Source: Hyperoodon ampullatus (taxonomy: Eukaryota > Chordata > Mammalia > Artiodactyla > Ziphiidae). From it: a stretch of DNA of 64,000 bases. Location of the stretch: assembly GCA_949752795.1 (NCBI GenBank), contig OX457070.1, positions 40,261,685 through 40,325,684 of the forward strand, given 5' to 3'. The notes beneath the pieces were generated by a model. The model saw only the letters and a list, made by a program, of their open reading frames with translations, had not been told where the DNA came from and searched no databases. How positions within the stretch are numbered: the stretch's first letter is position 1; each line of letters begins with the position of its first letter. The position numbers were made by a program, and so were the translations under genes. Positions 44,462 through 54,974 of the stretch are shown one piece after another.

Positions 44462-45352
44462 CTAGAGAAGTTCCTTTAGCATTTGTTGTAAAGCTGGTTT
44501 GGTGGTGCTGAACTCTCTCAGCTTTTTGCTTGTCTGTAAACGTTTTAATTTCTCCATCAAATCTGAATGAGATCCTTGCTGGGTAGAGTAATCTTGGTTG
44601 CAGGTTTTTCTCCTTTATCACTTTAAGTATGTCCTGCCAGTCCCTTCTGGCTTGTAGAGTTTCTGCTGAAAGATCAGCTGTTAACCTTATGGGGATTCCC
44701 TTGTGTGTTATTTGTTGTTTTTCTCTTGCTGCTTTTAATATGTTTTCTTTGTATTTAATTTTTCACAGTTTGATTAATATGTGTCTTGGCATATTTCTCC
44801 TTGGATTTATCCTGTATGGGACTCTCTGTGCCTCCTGGACTTGACTATTTCCTTTCCTATATTAGGGAAGTTTTCAACTATAATCTCTTCAAATATTTTC
44901 CCAGTTCCTTTCTTTTTCTCTTCTTCTTCTGGAACCCCTACAATTCGAATGTTGGTGCGTTTAATGTTGTCCCAGAAGTCTCTGAGACTGTCCTCAGTTC
45001 TTTTCATTCTTTTTTCTTTCTTCTGCTCTGCAGTAGTTATTTCCACTATTTTATCTTCCACATCACTTATCTGTTCTTCTGCCTCAGTTATTCTGCTATT
45101 GATCCCATCTAGAGTATTTTTCATTTCATTTATTGTGTTTTTAATCGTTGCTTGATTCATCTTTAGTTCTTCTAGGTCCTTGTTAACTGTTTCTTGCATT
45201 TTGTCTATTCTATTTCCAAGATTTTGGATCATCTTTACTATCATTATTCTGAATTCTTATTCAGGTAGACTACCTATTTCCTCTTTATTTGTTAGGTCTG
45301 TTGGGTTTTTATCTTGCTCCTTCTCCTGCTGTGTGTTTTTCTGTCTTCTCAT
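44462..45352 (-). pseudogene. L1 ORF1 (RNA-binding coiled-coil protein), broken
   Basis: ORF1p is the L1 nucleic-acid chaperone. The frame starts at ATG 45352 (MRRQKNTQQEKEQ...) and a premature TAA follows at codon 32 (45259-45257), where related copies would have a sense codon. The longest remaining frame (45244-44807) has the heptad-like coiled coil (MIQNLGNRIDKMQETVNKDL) and the start of the RRM-like part (NIRIVGVPEEEEKKKGTGKI). A frameshift near 44.83 kb then moves the frame away from the expected YRINPRR segment. An extra A in an A run near 44.52 kb shifts the C-terminal part again. The natural stop is TAG at 44464-44462. Three lesions in all, judged against the usual L1 ORF1p layout. 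Confidence 0.88.
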
Positions 45353-45939
45353 TTTGCTTATCTTACTGTGTTTGGGGTCTCCTTTTTGCAGGCTGCATGT
45401 TCGTTGTTCCTGTTGTTTTTGGTGTGTGTCCCCAGTGGCTAAGGTTGGTTCAGTGGGTTGTGTAGGCTTCCTGGTGTAGGGGACTAGTGCCTGTGTTCTG
45501 GTGGATGAGGCTGGATCTTGTCTTTCTGGTGGGCAGGTCCACGTCTGGTGGTGTGTTTTGGGGTGTCTGTGGACTTGTTATGATTTTAGGCAGCCTCTCT
45601 GCTAATGGGTGGGGTTGTGTTCCTGTCTTGCTAGTTGTTTGGCATAGGGTGTCCAGCACTGTAGCTTGCTGGTCGTTGAGTGAAGCTGGGTGCTGGTGTT
45701 GAGATGGAGATCTCTGGAAGATTTTCGCCGTTTGATATAATGTGGAGCTGGGAGGTCTCTTGTGGACCAGTGTCCTGAAGTTGGCTCTCCCACCTCAGAG
45801 GCACAGCACTGACTCCTGGCTCCTCAATTTGGGATGATTTGTTTTCTATTCATGTATTCCACAGATGCAGGGTACATCAAGTTGATTGTGGAGCTTTAAT
45901 CCGCTGCTTCTGAGGCTGCTGGGAGAGATTTCCCCTTCT

Positions 45940-46795
45940 CTTCTTTGTTCTCACAGCTCCCCGGGCTCAGCTTTGGATTTGGCCCCGCCTCTCCGTGTAG
46001 GTCGCCGGAGGGCGTCTGTTCTTCACTCAGACAGGACAGGGTTAAAGGAGCAGCCGCTTTGGGGACTCTGGCTCACTCAGGCCGGGAGGGAGGGAGGGGC
46101 ACGGAGTGCGGGGCGAGCCTGCAGCGGCAGAGGCCGGCGTGACATTGCACCAGCCCGAGGTGCGCCGTGCATTCTCCCAGGGAAGCCGTCCCTGGATCCC
46201 GGGGCCCCGGCAGTGACGGGCTGCACGGGCCCCCCGGAAGGGGGGCGTGGACAGTGACCTGCGCTCGCACACAGGCCTCTTGGCGGCGGCAGCAGCCCCA
46301 GCGTCCCACGCCCGTCTCTGGAGCTCCTTTAAACGGTGCTCTTAATCCCCTCTCCTCGTGCACCAGGAAACAAAGAGGGAAGAAAAAGTCTCTTGCCTCT
46401 TCGTCAGACCCAGACTTTTTCCCGGACTCCCGGCTAGCTGTGGCGCATTAGTCCCTTCAGGCTGTGTTCACGCCGCCAGCCCCAGTCCTCTCCCTGCGCT
46501 CCGACTGAAGCCCGAGCCTCAGCTCCCAGCGCCGCCCGCCCCGGCGGGCGAGCAGACAAGCCTCTCGGGCTGGTGAGTGCCTGTCGGCACCGATCCTCTG
46601 TGCGGGAATCTCTCCGCTTTGCCCTACCCAGGTACGTGGGGGAGTTTCTTGCCTTTTGGGAGGTCTGAGGTCTTCTGCCAGCGTTCAATAGGTGTTCTGT
46701 AGGAGTTGTTCCACATGTAGCTGTATTTCTGGTGTATCTGTGGGGAGGAAGGTGATCTCCGCGTCTTACTCTTCCTCCATCTTTCCCAGAAGGCC
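45940..46795 (-). promoter_or_regulatory. L1 5' UTR with CpG-rich internal promoter
   Basis: GC- and CpG-rich sequence lies in the L1 5' UTR, the usual place of the L1 internal RNA polymerase II promoter that drives ORF1/ORF2 transcription toward lower coordinates. L1 5' UTRs may also have antisense activity, which here would point to higher coordinates. The GC-rich open frames on both strands (45886-46883) are by-products of composition. This is a second CpG-rich patch in the window and should not be confused with a gene promoter. Confidence 0.75.
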
Positions 46796-46834
46796 CTGTC
46801 ATCACTTTAGAATTAAGCACCTTTGAGGCAGTGA

Positions 46835-46910
46835 ACAACGAGGTCAGAAGACAGAGGCTCTGGAGTTGCTTTCTTGCATTCAAATCCCACCTCTGCCCCC
46901 AAGTGACAAA
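46835..46910 (+). repeat. MIR SINE fragment
   Basis: CAGAGGCTCTGGAGTTGC...TTCAAATCCCACCTCTGCC matches the MIR pattern 'agactctggagccagactgcctgggttcaaatcctggctctgcc'. Diverged. Confidence 0.55.
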
Positions 46911-47779
46911 GTAGCGTGAGGACTTCTAGAAATTAGGTATATTTTTAAATGTACATTTTCCCCGGGAAATTGTTCAAGTGAGACCAGGAATGAGAAGAAA
47001 TCATGAGTAATGCTTGGAAATTTAGAGCTCAGATGTAAACTTAATAGATGAAAGTGGTTGTCTGGTTACCCGTAAGTCATCTCCCTGAATAAAATAGTAC
47101 TTGGTTGTGAATTAGGCACCTAAGGTCTTAGGTCCTGTGACCTTGATTTGGTTTTCTGTATTTGCTGCTGATATAAACACACACACACACACACACACAG
47201 AGGCACATACACAGAGGTCAGTTATCCAGATTATAGATGGGGGTGAGGATGAATAAAAGTGTATGGATGTCTCAGTGTGGCAAAGGATGGAGTTGAATGT
47301 TCATAAGATGAATTCTCCCAGGCCCTTAAATGCTCAAACGTTTTATAAACCATGAAATAACGTACATTTACCTATTAATCAGATCTATAAAGTCAGTAAG
47401 ACCTAAATTAACCAATTAATTTAAAGTGATGATGTTTTGCCTAAAGTAAGTTACCGCTAGCCTTATGAATATGGCACTGGTGGTTACTGACATTCCTATG
47501 CTACTAAGTGCCAAGTAGTCAAGCCATTAGCCCACCATTTTTGGTATTCAAGGTTCTGTGACACTTTCCTTTGCACAGTTCTCCCTCACCTCATTTGGCT
47601 GTCACTTGGGATGCATCAAGTTCTTATCTGTTTCAGTCCAAGATAAAGTTGGGCTAGTTAGCACCAACTCTAGACACAAATATAGGCATTAAAATGATCA
47701 TGAATATACTTATTTTTAAGGTTATCAATGAAGTTAGAAATCCCAATTTGAGAAAGATTACTATCAGTTAAATAGCACT
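46911..47779. other. Non-coding stretch with a CA microsatellite
   Basis: Nothing recognised apart from the (CA)n repeat at 47177-47199. Confidence 0.45.
47177..47199. repeat. (CA)n microsatellite
   Basis: About 11-12 uninterrupted AC units, followed by AGAGGCACATACACAGAG. Likely polymorphic. Confidence 0.92.
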
Positions 47780-47880
47780 GGGGTGGCAGAAAGGAGACCT
47801 GGGTTCAAATCATATATTTGACACTAATCACAATGTAACTTGACTAGGACTCAGCTATTTCAATTTGGGAAAAGGAAAAA
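47780..47880 (+). repeat. MIR SINE fragment
   Basis: CAGAAAGGAGACCTGGGTTC AAATCATATATTTGACACT and AACTTGACTAGGACTCAGCT follow the MIR head and core, diverged. Confidence 0.6.
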
Positions 47881-47987
47881 TCTGAGAGTAATAAAAGGAC
47901 TTTTGGTAGAGATCAGAAAGTAATGTTTTGTCATAGTGGAATCTCAGCAGTGTGGCAGAGACAGGGAAAACTTTTTGTGGCAGGGGG

Positions 47988-48031
47988 CTTTTCTAGTGTC
48001 TCTTTTCTAGTGTCTTTTCTAGTGTGTCTCC
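47988..48031 (+). repeat. Short tandem repeat, three copies of CTTTTCTAGTGT
   Basis: CTTTTCTAGTGT occurs at 47988, 48002 and 48014 with periods of 14 and 12 bp. A young local duplication. Confidence 0.9.
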
Positions 48032-48824
48032 TGCAATGTCTGGCTTTTAATTCCTCCTAGACATAAGGCTCATCCTCATCTCTCGCTCTTTGGTTTAATT
48101 TTCCCTCCCTCAATTTTAATTCTATTAAACTATTTCTCCTAAAAATTAGGCATAAAGTAGTAGTATTTTCATGGTTTTCTTAATTATACTGTCTACTTGC
48201 AAAATATGTCCATTTGTGAGGAAAGAAACAGCTCTTCTATTATAGCTCCCAAATGTTCATTAGGTTTTCAGGAAATAAAATTTCTTTCAGTCTTGGGAAA
48301 GGTTTTGGATTAAGATTATTTTTCAAATCCGAGGAGGGTAAAAATTGGAAAACTCATGCATTCTGTAGTTTTGGGGATGAATATAAGGTTCTAATATACG
48401 GCAGAGTTAGGAAAAGATCAAATTCTCCTAACAGTTTTATTTTTCTTTGTTTTCTGGAAACCTGTAGCTATAGCATCCATGGAAAACCCAAAGAGAAGAA
48501 TTGCAGGGTCTTGACAATGCTTCTCCCTGCACTTGGCACAGGTAGTTGGGAAACAAATTTCCCACTTCTAGCCAGGCACTTCTTGGAATGGGTGCAGGAT
48601 CATCTATGGGCGCAGCTGCTGCTATACTTGAGGGGTCCCAGAACCCAGACACAGCTCTTTGAGCAGCCAAATGGGTATCTTCCCAAACCACTACCACCTC
48701 ATTCACTTTTTTTTCAGCCTAAAATATTAAAATTAGCCCAAAGTGTTTTTAAAATATAATTACACCCTTTGGAATCTGGGCTTTGGAAAACTGTTATTTT
48801 TCCATTAAATAAACCAATATCTGG

Positions 48825-48852
48825 AATACATACATACATACATACATACATA
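48825..48852. repeat. (CATA)n microsatellite
   Basis: About seven tandem CATA units, bounded by GGAATA and TATGTAATG. Confidence 0.9.
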
Positions 48853-50640
48853 TGTAATGTATATATTAAAAATATGCTTGGAAAACACACTTTACTATAA
48901 CATACAGCTTAGTAGGAAAAATAGAGAAATTCACAGTTCACACTTTAATTTTTTTTAAAGATTTTCTGAAAATACCTAGCAAGCTGTTGTCTGTTCAGTG
49001 ATGCATACACTTGAGTGTGAAGCAAATCTTATCACTCGTCTTACTAGTAACCTTATGGGGGTGGGGAGAGATGAAAATGATTGCCACTTTTGTATCCTTA
49101 TACTGTACACTCTTTAAAGGTGGGTCTAGTAATGTTCTCTATTCTACACAGAAGTAATAAATACTGTCTTTAAGAAATGGTGATTATGATGCTCCCTTGC
49201 CAAAAAAGTAACAAAGGTATTTTAAATTGTATTTTTATCATGATAGAGAGATTTCAAATAATTTAGCTAATTTTAACTAATAACTACTGAGAATTAACAT
49301 TATTATTTAATGCAATCGGTACTTGAATAGAGCATAAATCCAAGGAGTGAGCACTAGGGAAGATGTAGAACAGATAAGGCTTAGAGATTTGTAATTCTCA
49401 AGGACTGAAAAGGGAGAACCCAAAGGAAATTAAGTGCTGGTTTTCTCAAATAAGGAATTAGATTTCCTTATTTCTTAAAATTACCCTGCAAGCCATATAT
49501 CTTATGACATATGTATGTCCTTATAATATTCCAAAATCTACAACATAAGTTATATGCATTTTCTACATTAAGACATTATTTTATTTCTAGTTTCTGTTTC
49601 TTTCCTTGAACATCAAAATAAGTGGTTACTTTATCTTGTTTTCATAGATTATTTGAAAAAATAAAATATATTTTAAATGTTTATCTATTATAAGTACTCT
49701 ATCAACTTGTTCACTTTAATAAAGGCACTTAGCATTGTGGTTGCATTTGAGAAATAAATAAGCACAATAAAACTTCACTTGATATGCTCTAGCATTTCTT
49801 CAATAAACATTATGAGGTCAAATTCCTATGTAATTTAACAGTTGCTAGTAGCAGCACTCTGTGATACTAGTTGAAAATAGCTGCTCTGAATCAGGAAGCA
49901 CAAGGCAGAGAAATTATTCTATAGGTTTGCACATTTCCCAGGGTTCTGTCCAGATTGAACCAACTGGTGCAGAAGCATGAACTTGAGAAAGAGCAGTATG
50001 AGCAAGCTCAGATGTTGAGCTACTTTAGCTGTTTCTCTCTCCCCCTCCTTCTGTTCTTTCCCTCGGGTCACTTGAAAACACAAATAAAAGTGACTAGCAT
50101 TTTAAAATGCCAAATAAAGTGGAAAATTATATAAAACAGTAGTCTCCAAAATAGAATGCAAGAAAAATTTTTGGAACTTCTACCTATAGGCACTTATTAT
50201 TTTGTTATTACTTTTCATTATTTTCATCTAAAAATAAAAATAAATTCTGCTCAACATTTAACAAATGAATGGACACCAGTGCTCTCAATGATCTGTATGG
50301 CCAATGACCACCTGTCAAGTATGGTGCACTTGAATCCTGATGAAAGAAATGTGTACACAGACAGACATCATTTCAATAGGTGTTGCAGCTATTCTGACTA
50401 TCTGATACCCTGGATTTAGCCCTATTCCTTCGCTGATTTAAAGCAGGAACAGATGAGGATACAGAGGGTTGAGCCACATTCAGGAGGAGCCACATGCCCT
50501 CTGTAGGTACCGACCAATCAGAGGAAGGATTTCTGAACCTCTAAGGTCTTCCACCTTGGGGACAGTATTGAATGGATGGGAAGCTGGACCTTTGGGGCCA
50601 TTGTGGTATTTTCATTTTTGTCCATGTACCATTTGAATAG

Positions 50641-50730
50641 GTTTCCTTCCTTTCTTCTCTCCCTCCCTCCTTTCTTTCTTTCTTCCTTTCTTCCTTCCTT
50701 CCATCTTTTTTTTTTTTTTTTTTTTTTTTT
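50641..50730. repeat. Polypyrimidine tract ending in a T25 run
   Basis: Nearly 90 bp of C and T only: CCTT, CTTT and CCCT units followed by an uninterrupted run of about 25 T. Long purine/pyrimidine mirror-like tracts can form triplex DNA. The T run may be the tail of a minus-strand retroposon, but no body follows it. The 64-codon lysine- and glutamate-rich minus frame is an artefact. Confidence 0.88.
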
Positions 50731-51002
50731 GCCAATATTAGAGTCCTTAATTTAGTTAAACTATGTCTGGGGAAAAATGAAACCTGCCCTCATAAGTCAC
50801 ATAAGTTATTCTCTCATGCTGTTTTAACATGCTTCTATCATGAGTTGTCACACAGCAGTGTCCATAACTAAGAAAAGATGCTAATGGATTATGAATATTG
50901 TTGGCATTATAATGACATTAACTAAATATACTTTTATATAGAGACTCCAAAGTTTTCTAATGACTGCTCCATCAGTAAAAACAGTCTTTGAGAATGAATA
51001 CC

Positions 51003-51190
51003 TCAAAATATATATTTATATACATTTTAAAATATTAATGTAATATATATTTTATATAATTTATATATATCTTTATATATGATTCGTATAAATATATACT
51101 TATATAGTACCTAAATATTTCTTAAATAATTTATAAATACAAAGATTAAATTATACATTATATTTAATACACTATATATTTACTTACATG
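51003..51190. repeat. AT-only low-complexity block
   Basis: TATATAT and TTTATAT units with almost no G or C over about 190 bp. No gene. Confidence 0.85.
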
Positions 51191-51414
51191 CCACTATACT
51201 AGTAAATTATGCATTTTGTAAAACAAAGTTTTTAAAAGTAGAGTAAATAAACAATATTATTAAAGTTTTTCATTTTATTATATTCATCAATGGCAATTCA
51301 ACCTTTTATTCTCTCATATGATGAATACATTCTCCCCCTAATATCTGAATATATCAGTTAGGATCTAAGCATGAAAATAGAGGCCTATCTAAGGATTTTT
51401 TTTTTTTTTTTGGA

Positions 51415-51790
51415 AAAGGAATTTAGTACTAGGGGTTGCTTACACAGGAAATAGAAGAGCTAAGAAACTAAGCAAGGGATGGTGAGGAGGTAGCTCAGAG
51501 ATGAGCAAGTGCAGGGTACCTGGAGAAGAGGGGGACCAGGGGCCAGACTTGCCTGGCAGAAGCTGACCAGGAGACATAACCACTGCTAGGGGCACTGCGT
51601 AGACAAGAGAAGCTAGAAGAAATGCTCCAGCCTCTTCCTGCCTTCTGGTCTGCAGTGTGTGGCCAGAGCCTCTCATGGGCAAACCTAGCCTCAGGCAGAT
51701 GTCTGAAAGCACATCCCACAGGGGTAGCTCTAGCTGCGATACAGAGTAGATCAGGGCAGTGTGAGGATGGAAACGAGACAAACCCACCCA
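51415..51790. repeat. Probable old interspersed repeat, unclassified
   Basis: A T run (51398-51412) is followed by GGAATTTAGTACTAGGGGTT GCTTACACAGG and later GCCAGAGCCTCTCATGGGCA. These remind me of a common mammalian repeat with 'gggatttagtacaggg..ttggttacacagg', but I cannot name it. The overlapping open frames on both strands (51440-52047) are not supported as genes. Confidence 0.4.
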
Positions 51791-51859
51791 GTTCTGTGCA
51801 CAGAACTTCTCACAGTCCTCTAAATAGTCCTTGTTTTTTCTTATCTCTACCTATTGGCA

Positions 51860-51945
51860 CATATCCATTCATCTGCCAGGAATGCCTTTCTTTCTTTTCT
51901 TTGCCTATCAACCTCCTGAATGACCTTCAAGAACCAAGTTATTTC
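51860..51945 (+). repeat. L2 LINE fragment
   Basis: CTGCCAGGAATGCCTTTCTT and CTGAATGACCTTCAAGAACC resemble the L2 segment 'ctgcctggaatgctcttccc...ctccttcaggtc'. Confidence 0.5.
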
Positions 51946-52074
51946 ACAAACATTCATGGAGGTACTATCACAGGCAATGTACTGAGTGCTGGGTTATCAG
52001 AACTATCAATTTCTTTGGAAATTAGTCTATTTCCCAAACTTTTCTAAAAATTCAATATATATTGAGTTAGCACA

Positions 52075-52270
52075 GTCTGATAGTTCTGAGTAAGGATTCA
52101 GGATCCAAACTATCTGGGTCAGATCCTGGCTCTGCCCCCTACCAGCTATACAATCATGCCTCAGTTTCTCATCTCTAAACTGGGAAGGATAATAATACAT
52201 ACCTTGTAGGATTATCAGATGGATGAAATGAGTTAATATTTTATAGCACTTACAACAGTTTCTGGCAATA
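52075..52270 (+). repeat. MIR SINE, nearly complete
   Basis: AGGATTCAGGATCCAAACTA TCTGGGTCAGATCCTGGCTC TGCCCCCTACCAGC, CCTCAGTTTCTCATCTCTAA ACTGGG and AATAATACATACCTTGTAGG ATTAT match the MIR head, core and 3' part in order. A short deletion removes part of the core, the 'gtgaccttgggcaag' region. Confidence 0.88.
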
Positions 52271-52359
52271 GCACATAAAACAGTTTCTTACACAGTTTTT
52301 TTATCTGTGTTTGTTAAACTAAATATATGCATACCGAGTCACTCCTTTTTCTGGGCTTC

Positions 52360-52540
52360 CACAGCCTTCCATCCATATTTCCATTATAGAATTCATTATA
52401 CTGAGCTATAATCTGCACATCTGTCACTTCTGGTAGAATATGAACTCATGCTAGGGAGTCCATGATTAACCATCTTTGTATTCCCAATGCAAAGAACATA
52501 ATAGATGCTCAATAAGTGTTTGTTTAATTAATTAATCACC
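52360..52540 (+). repeat. L2 LINE 3'-end fragment
   Basis: ATGAACTCATGCTAGGGAGT, ATCTTTGTATTCCCAATGCA and ATAGATGCTCAATAAGTGTT TGTTTAATTAATTA match the sense L2 3' UTR. Confidence 0.72.
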
Positions 52541-52559
52541 TTATCTAAACCTCCCCTGT

Positions 52560-52860
52560 GTCACAAATCATGAAATGCAGTGATAAGTGCCAAAGGAAAG
52601 ATATTTGTAAGAGTTCAGAGAAAAGAGGGATTAGTCTACTGGACTTGACATTCACGGAGGAAGTGGCATCTAAGCTTTTTAAAATTGGCTAAGGTTAGAC
52701 ACATACAGCTAATCAGAAGAGCTGAGAGAAAATATGAGCAAAGGCCTGGAAGTGGGAAAGCATGGGGGCATGTGCGGAAGCAAGGAGAGAAAGGAACACA
52801 AGTAGAGAGGATTCAAATGGTAGATAGGAGTAAAATTGTGAAAGGCTTGTAGGAAGATCC
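52560..52860 (-). repeat. L2-like LINE remnant, antisense
   Basis: GAGGAAGTGGCATCTAAGCT, GAGCAAAGGCCTGGAAGTGG and TTGTGAAAGGCTTGTAGG follow the antisense L2 order. Diverged. Confidence 0.55.
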
Positions 52861-52963
52861 ACTCTATACTGTAGGTCAAAGGCTCTCCATCTCTGTTTCA
52901 CTGTGATACCCTGCAGTGTAAACCCTGACAGTTTTTTGGTTTTGGTTTTCTTTTTCTTATAAT

Positions 52964-53445
52964 GCAAGTGCCCGACTTAAGCTTTGATTACCAAGACACC
53001 CACTTCAAAGAGGCACCCACTTCAAGAAGGCTATCTTGAAGAAGCACATTGGCAGCCACGCAACTAGATAAAGAGTGAGGCTGCCTCCCCCATCTGAGTC
53101 TCCTTTGTTTCAGAGACCTTGGCTGATTTTGATAACTGACCATTTCGGCCACATATTTTTTTCTTGTCCATGCTTTAAATTACCAATCTTAGGTTTCAAA
53201 TTCACCAATAAAGAGTGAACCCAAAAAACCATTGGCCCACCCTCAACCCCGATAAAAGCAGAACCCCAGGCCCGTGCACTCACTCTCTCTCTCCCCACAA
53301 CCTCACTGTGTGGCCCCAGGTGTACTGTGTAATTTCCAGGTTCTGTAAATAATAAAGCTTTTTTTTCAAAGTTTCCTGATGATTATTGCTGAAGGGCATC
53401 TTGCAATCATAATAAGAACCACAAGAGCTAGTCCAACCACAACAT
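52964..53445 (+). repeat. Solo LTR of an endogenous retrovirus
   Basis: The segment starts TGCAAGTGCCCGACTTAAGC and has LTR-like regulatory layout: a TATA-like CGATAAAAGC near 53,251, a poly-A signal AATAAA at about 53,349 with a T-rich stretch after it, and TTTCCTGATGATTATTGCTG AAGGGCATC near the 3' end. The pattern resembles gammaretrovirus-like (ERV1-type) LTRs of cetartiodactyls. No gag, pol or env sequence is seen next to it, so it is probably a solo LTR. Boundaries and TSD are not resolved. Confidence 0.6.
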
Positions 53446-53469
53446 TGGTTATTGATATGCTTATCAATA

Positions 53470-53531
53470 CCCTTAATAGCATGCCCTTAATAGGTAAAAA
53501 TTACAAAGCATACCCTTAATAGGTAAAAATT
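53470..53531. repeat. Tandem duplication, 29-bp period
   Basis: CCCTTAATAGGTAAAAATT occurs at 53484-53502 and 53513-53531, with a partial copy CCCTTAATAGCA at 53470. Recent slippage or local duplication just right of the LTR. Confidence 0.92.
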
Positions 53532-53578
53532 GCACCTTTATCACTCACCTAAGCTTACTCAAGATTAAGTATGGTCCC

Positions 53579-53713
53579 AATACTTCCCTGGCAGTCCAGT
53601 GGTTAAGACTGCGCTTCCACTGCAGGGGGCACAGGTTCAATAGGTCCCAGCTGGGGGCACCCTGGTTGGGTGAACGAACATCCTGCAAACCATGCAGGGC
53701 AGCCAAAAAAAAA
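53579..53713 (+). mobile_element. Short CHR-1-like SINE, diverged
   Basis: ACTTCCCTGGCAGTCCAGTG GTTAAGACTGCG, a B-box region CACAGGTTCAATAGG and an A-rich tail are present. The TSD ATTAAGTATGGTCCC / ATTAAGGATGGTTCC, at 53564-53578 and 53714-53728, has two mismatches, which fits an older insertion than the longer CHR copies. Confidence 0.85.
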
Positions 53714-53750
53714 ATTAAGGATGGTTCCTTTCTTACCATTCACGAAGGCA

Positions 53751-53798
53751 CATCTATCTCTCTATCCAACTGTCCATCTATCTCTCTATCTCTCTGTC
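53751..53798. repeat. CTAT/CTCT imperfect simple repeat
   Basis: ATCTATCTCTCTATCC and CATCTATCTCTCTATCTCTC form an imperfect tandem repeat of about 28 bp. Confidence 0.75.
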
Positions 53799-54974
53799 AT
53801 GTATAACCAGAACTGTTTTTAGTATCAACTGTACAGATGTCCCAAATTATTCTGTGCTTAAAATAGTTACTTCAGGTAATGGGAAACAACTGGAAAAATG
53901 AGTATGTTTAGGTTAATCTTCAGGGAGACTATTGTGACAAAAATCTATAAAGTGCTTGTTGATAACAGTGTCTGGGGTAGTATCATGTAGGCAAATTCTC
54001 CAAAATGATAGATGAAGAAAGAAAATCAAACTGGAGAATAAAAGGCATGGCCAAAGTTCTTAATTCAATAATTCATTACGTATAAAAGCATTATTCTGTA
54101 CCTCATTCCAGCTAGAGAATTCATTCTAAAATCCGAGAATTAAGACTCTTCCGTAAGCGGCTTTGTTTTTCTTCTTTTACATGCGTGGTGCACTGCAAAG
54201 CTCCTGAGAGCTGTCATTCGGCTCTGACCTACTTTGAAGCACGTTTCATTTTTGGCTGGGAGCTGTGAGAATGTATACTTTCTCAGGATAGTTAGAAATG
54301 CCCATCTTTGGGATTGAATCATGTTTCCCACAGAGGCACTCGATGGTGAATTGGTCTCAAATAGACTAAATCCTTTGTCTTGTGTGATGAGGTTGTTTTT
54401 ATTGTCCGGTTTGGTGGTGAGTAGCTTCAGGGATCTCTAGGTGAGGTACAATCCACCTTTTGGTCCAAATTACCTTTCTGCCCTTTTACAAAATTCATAC
54501 ATCTCTCTGTCCCTCTGCCTCATTTATGGAACTTCTTTTCTCTATCTAGCAAGTGAAACTTTGTGACCTCCCCTGGCTGTGTTATCAGCATCTCTCTATG
54601 AATTGGTCAGCAGGATGGAGATATTTTCAGAACAATTCGGCCGTCATATATAGTCCATCTGAGTACCAATCACCTCAAACCTCACACATAAGTCCCTTGA
54701 TACTAGAAAATAATGTTTTTCTGCATTTTATGCTTCCGGATTGTGCTTGGTTTTTGCTTATTTGTTTTTTTGAACTTAAGCTGAGAAATTTTAATAGCTT
54801 CTTTGCTTTACAAAAGGGTTTTATTCATACAAAAGGGTTTTATTCACACAAAGAGCTATGTAGAATTCCATCATGTTGTAGTTCATCAGTTAGTGTAGGT
54901 ACTTTCTTTGCACTCTGATCTCAATGTCTACTTGCTTTCGTGGAAGGGAAGAATGTGATCCAGGATAATCTGGT
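53799..54974. other. Non-coding stretch with a short tandem duplication
   Basis: ACAAAAGGGTTTTATTCA occurs at 54810 and 54829 (period 19 bp). The 121-codon frame at 54553-54918 spans it and has no recognisable domain. No gene or named repeat. Confidence 0.45.

Larger units (their letters stand above)
40229..46795 (-). mobile_element. Full-length L1 LINE retrotransposon, disabled
   Basis: A 6.57-kb L1 on the minus strand has a 14-bp TSD, CTGTCATCACTTTA, at 40215-40228 and 46796-46809. It begins at 46795 with the typical L1 5' end (GGGAAAGATGGAGGAAGAG), followed by a 5' UTR of about 1.44 kb whose middle (45.94-46.64 kb) is CpG-rich, as expected for an L1 promoter. ORF1 (45352-44462), a 49-bp spacer, ORF2 (44412-40596), a 3' UTR of about 360 bp and a short poly-A (poly-T on plus) follow. 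Both ORFs carry disabling changes, so the copy cannot move by itself. The intact TSD and long readable frames show a fairly recent insertion. Confidence 0.96.
47881..50640. other. Non-coding stretch, nothing recognised apart from simple repeats
   Basis: The longest open frame outside a recognised repeat lies at 48253-48759 on the plus strand (168 codons), starting MFIRFSGNKISFSLGKGFGL. It has no recognisable domain, no CpG context and a weak start context, so I do not call it a gene. A (CATA)n tract lies at about 48825-48852. Confidence 0.45.

Noticed and set aside
44781..45155. Hydrophobic plus-strand frames (phenylalanine- and serine-rich) that look like membrane proteins
   Set aside because: Antisense of the lysine- and glutamate-rich L1 ORF1; the hydrophobicity is a composition artefact.
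45886..46883. Several GC-rich open frames on both strands and an apparent second CpG island
   Set aside because: They lie in the L1 5' UTR, which is CpG-rich in full-length L1s, so this is not a cellular gene promoter.
53470..54850. Direct repeats as a possible CRISPR-like array
   Set aside because: Only two or three copies, irregular periods (14, 29 and 19 bp), eukaryotic context, and no associated genes.
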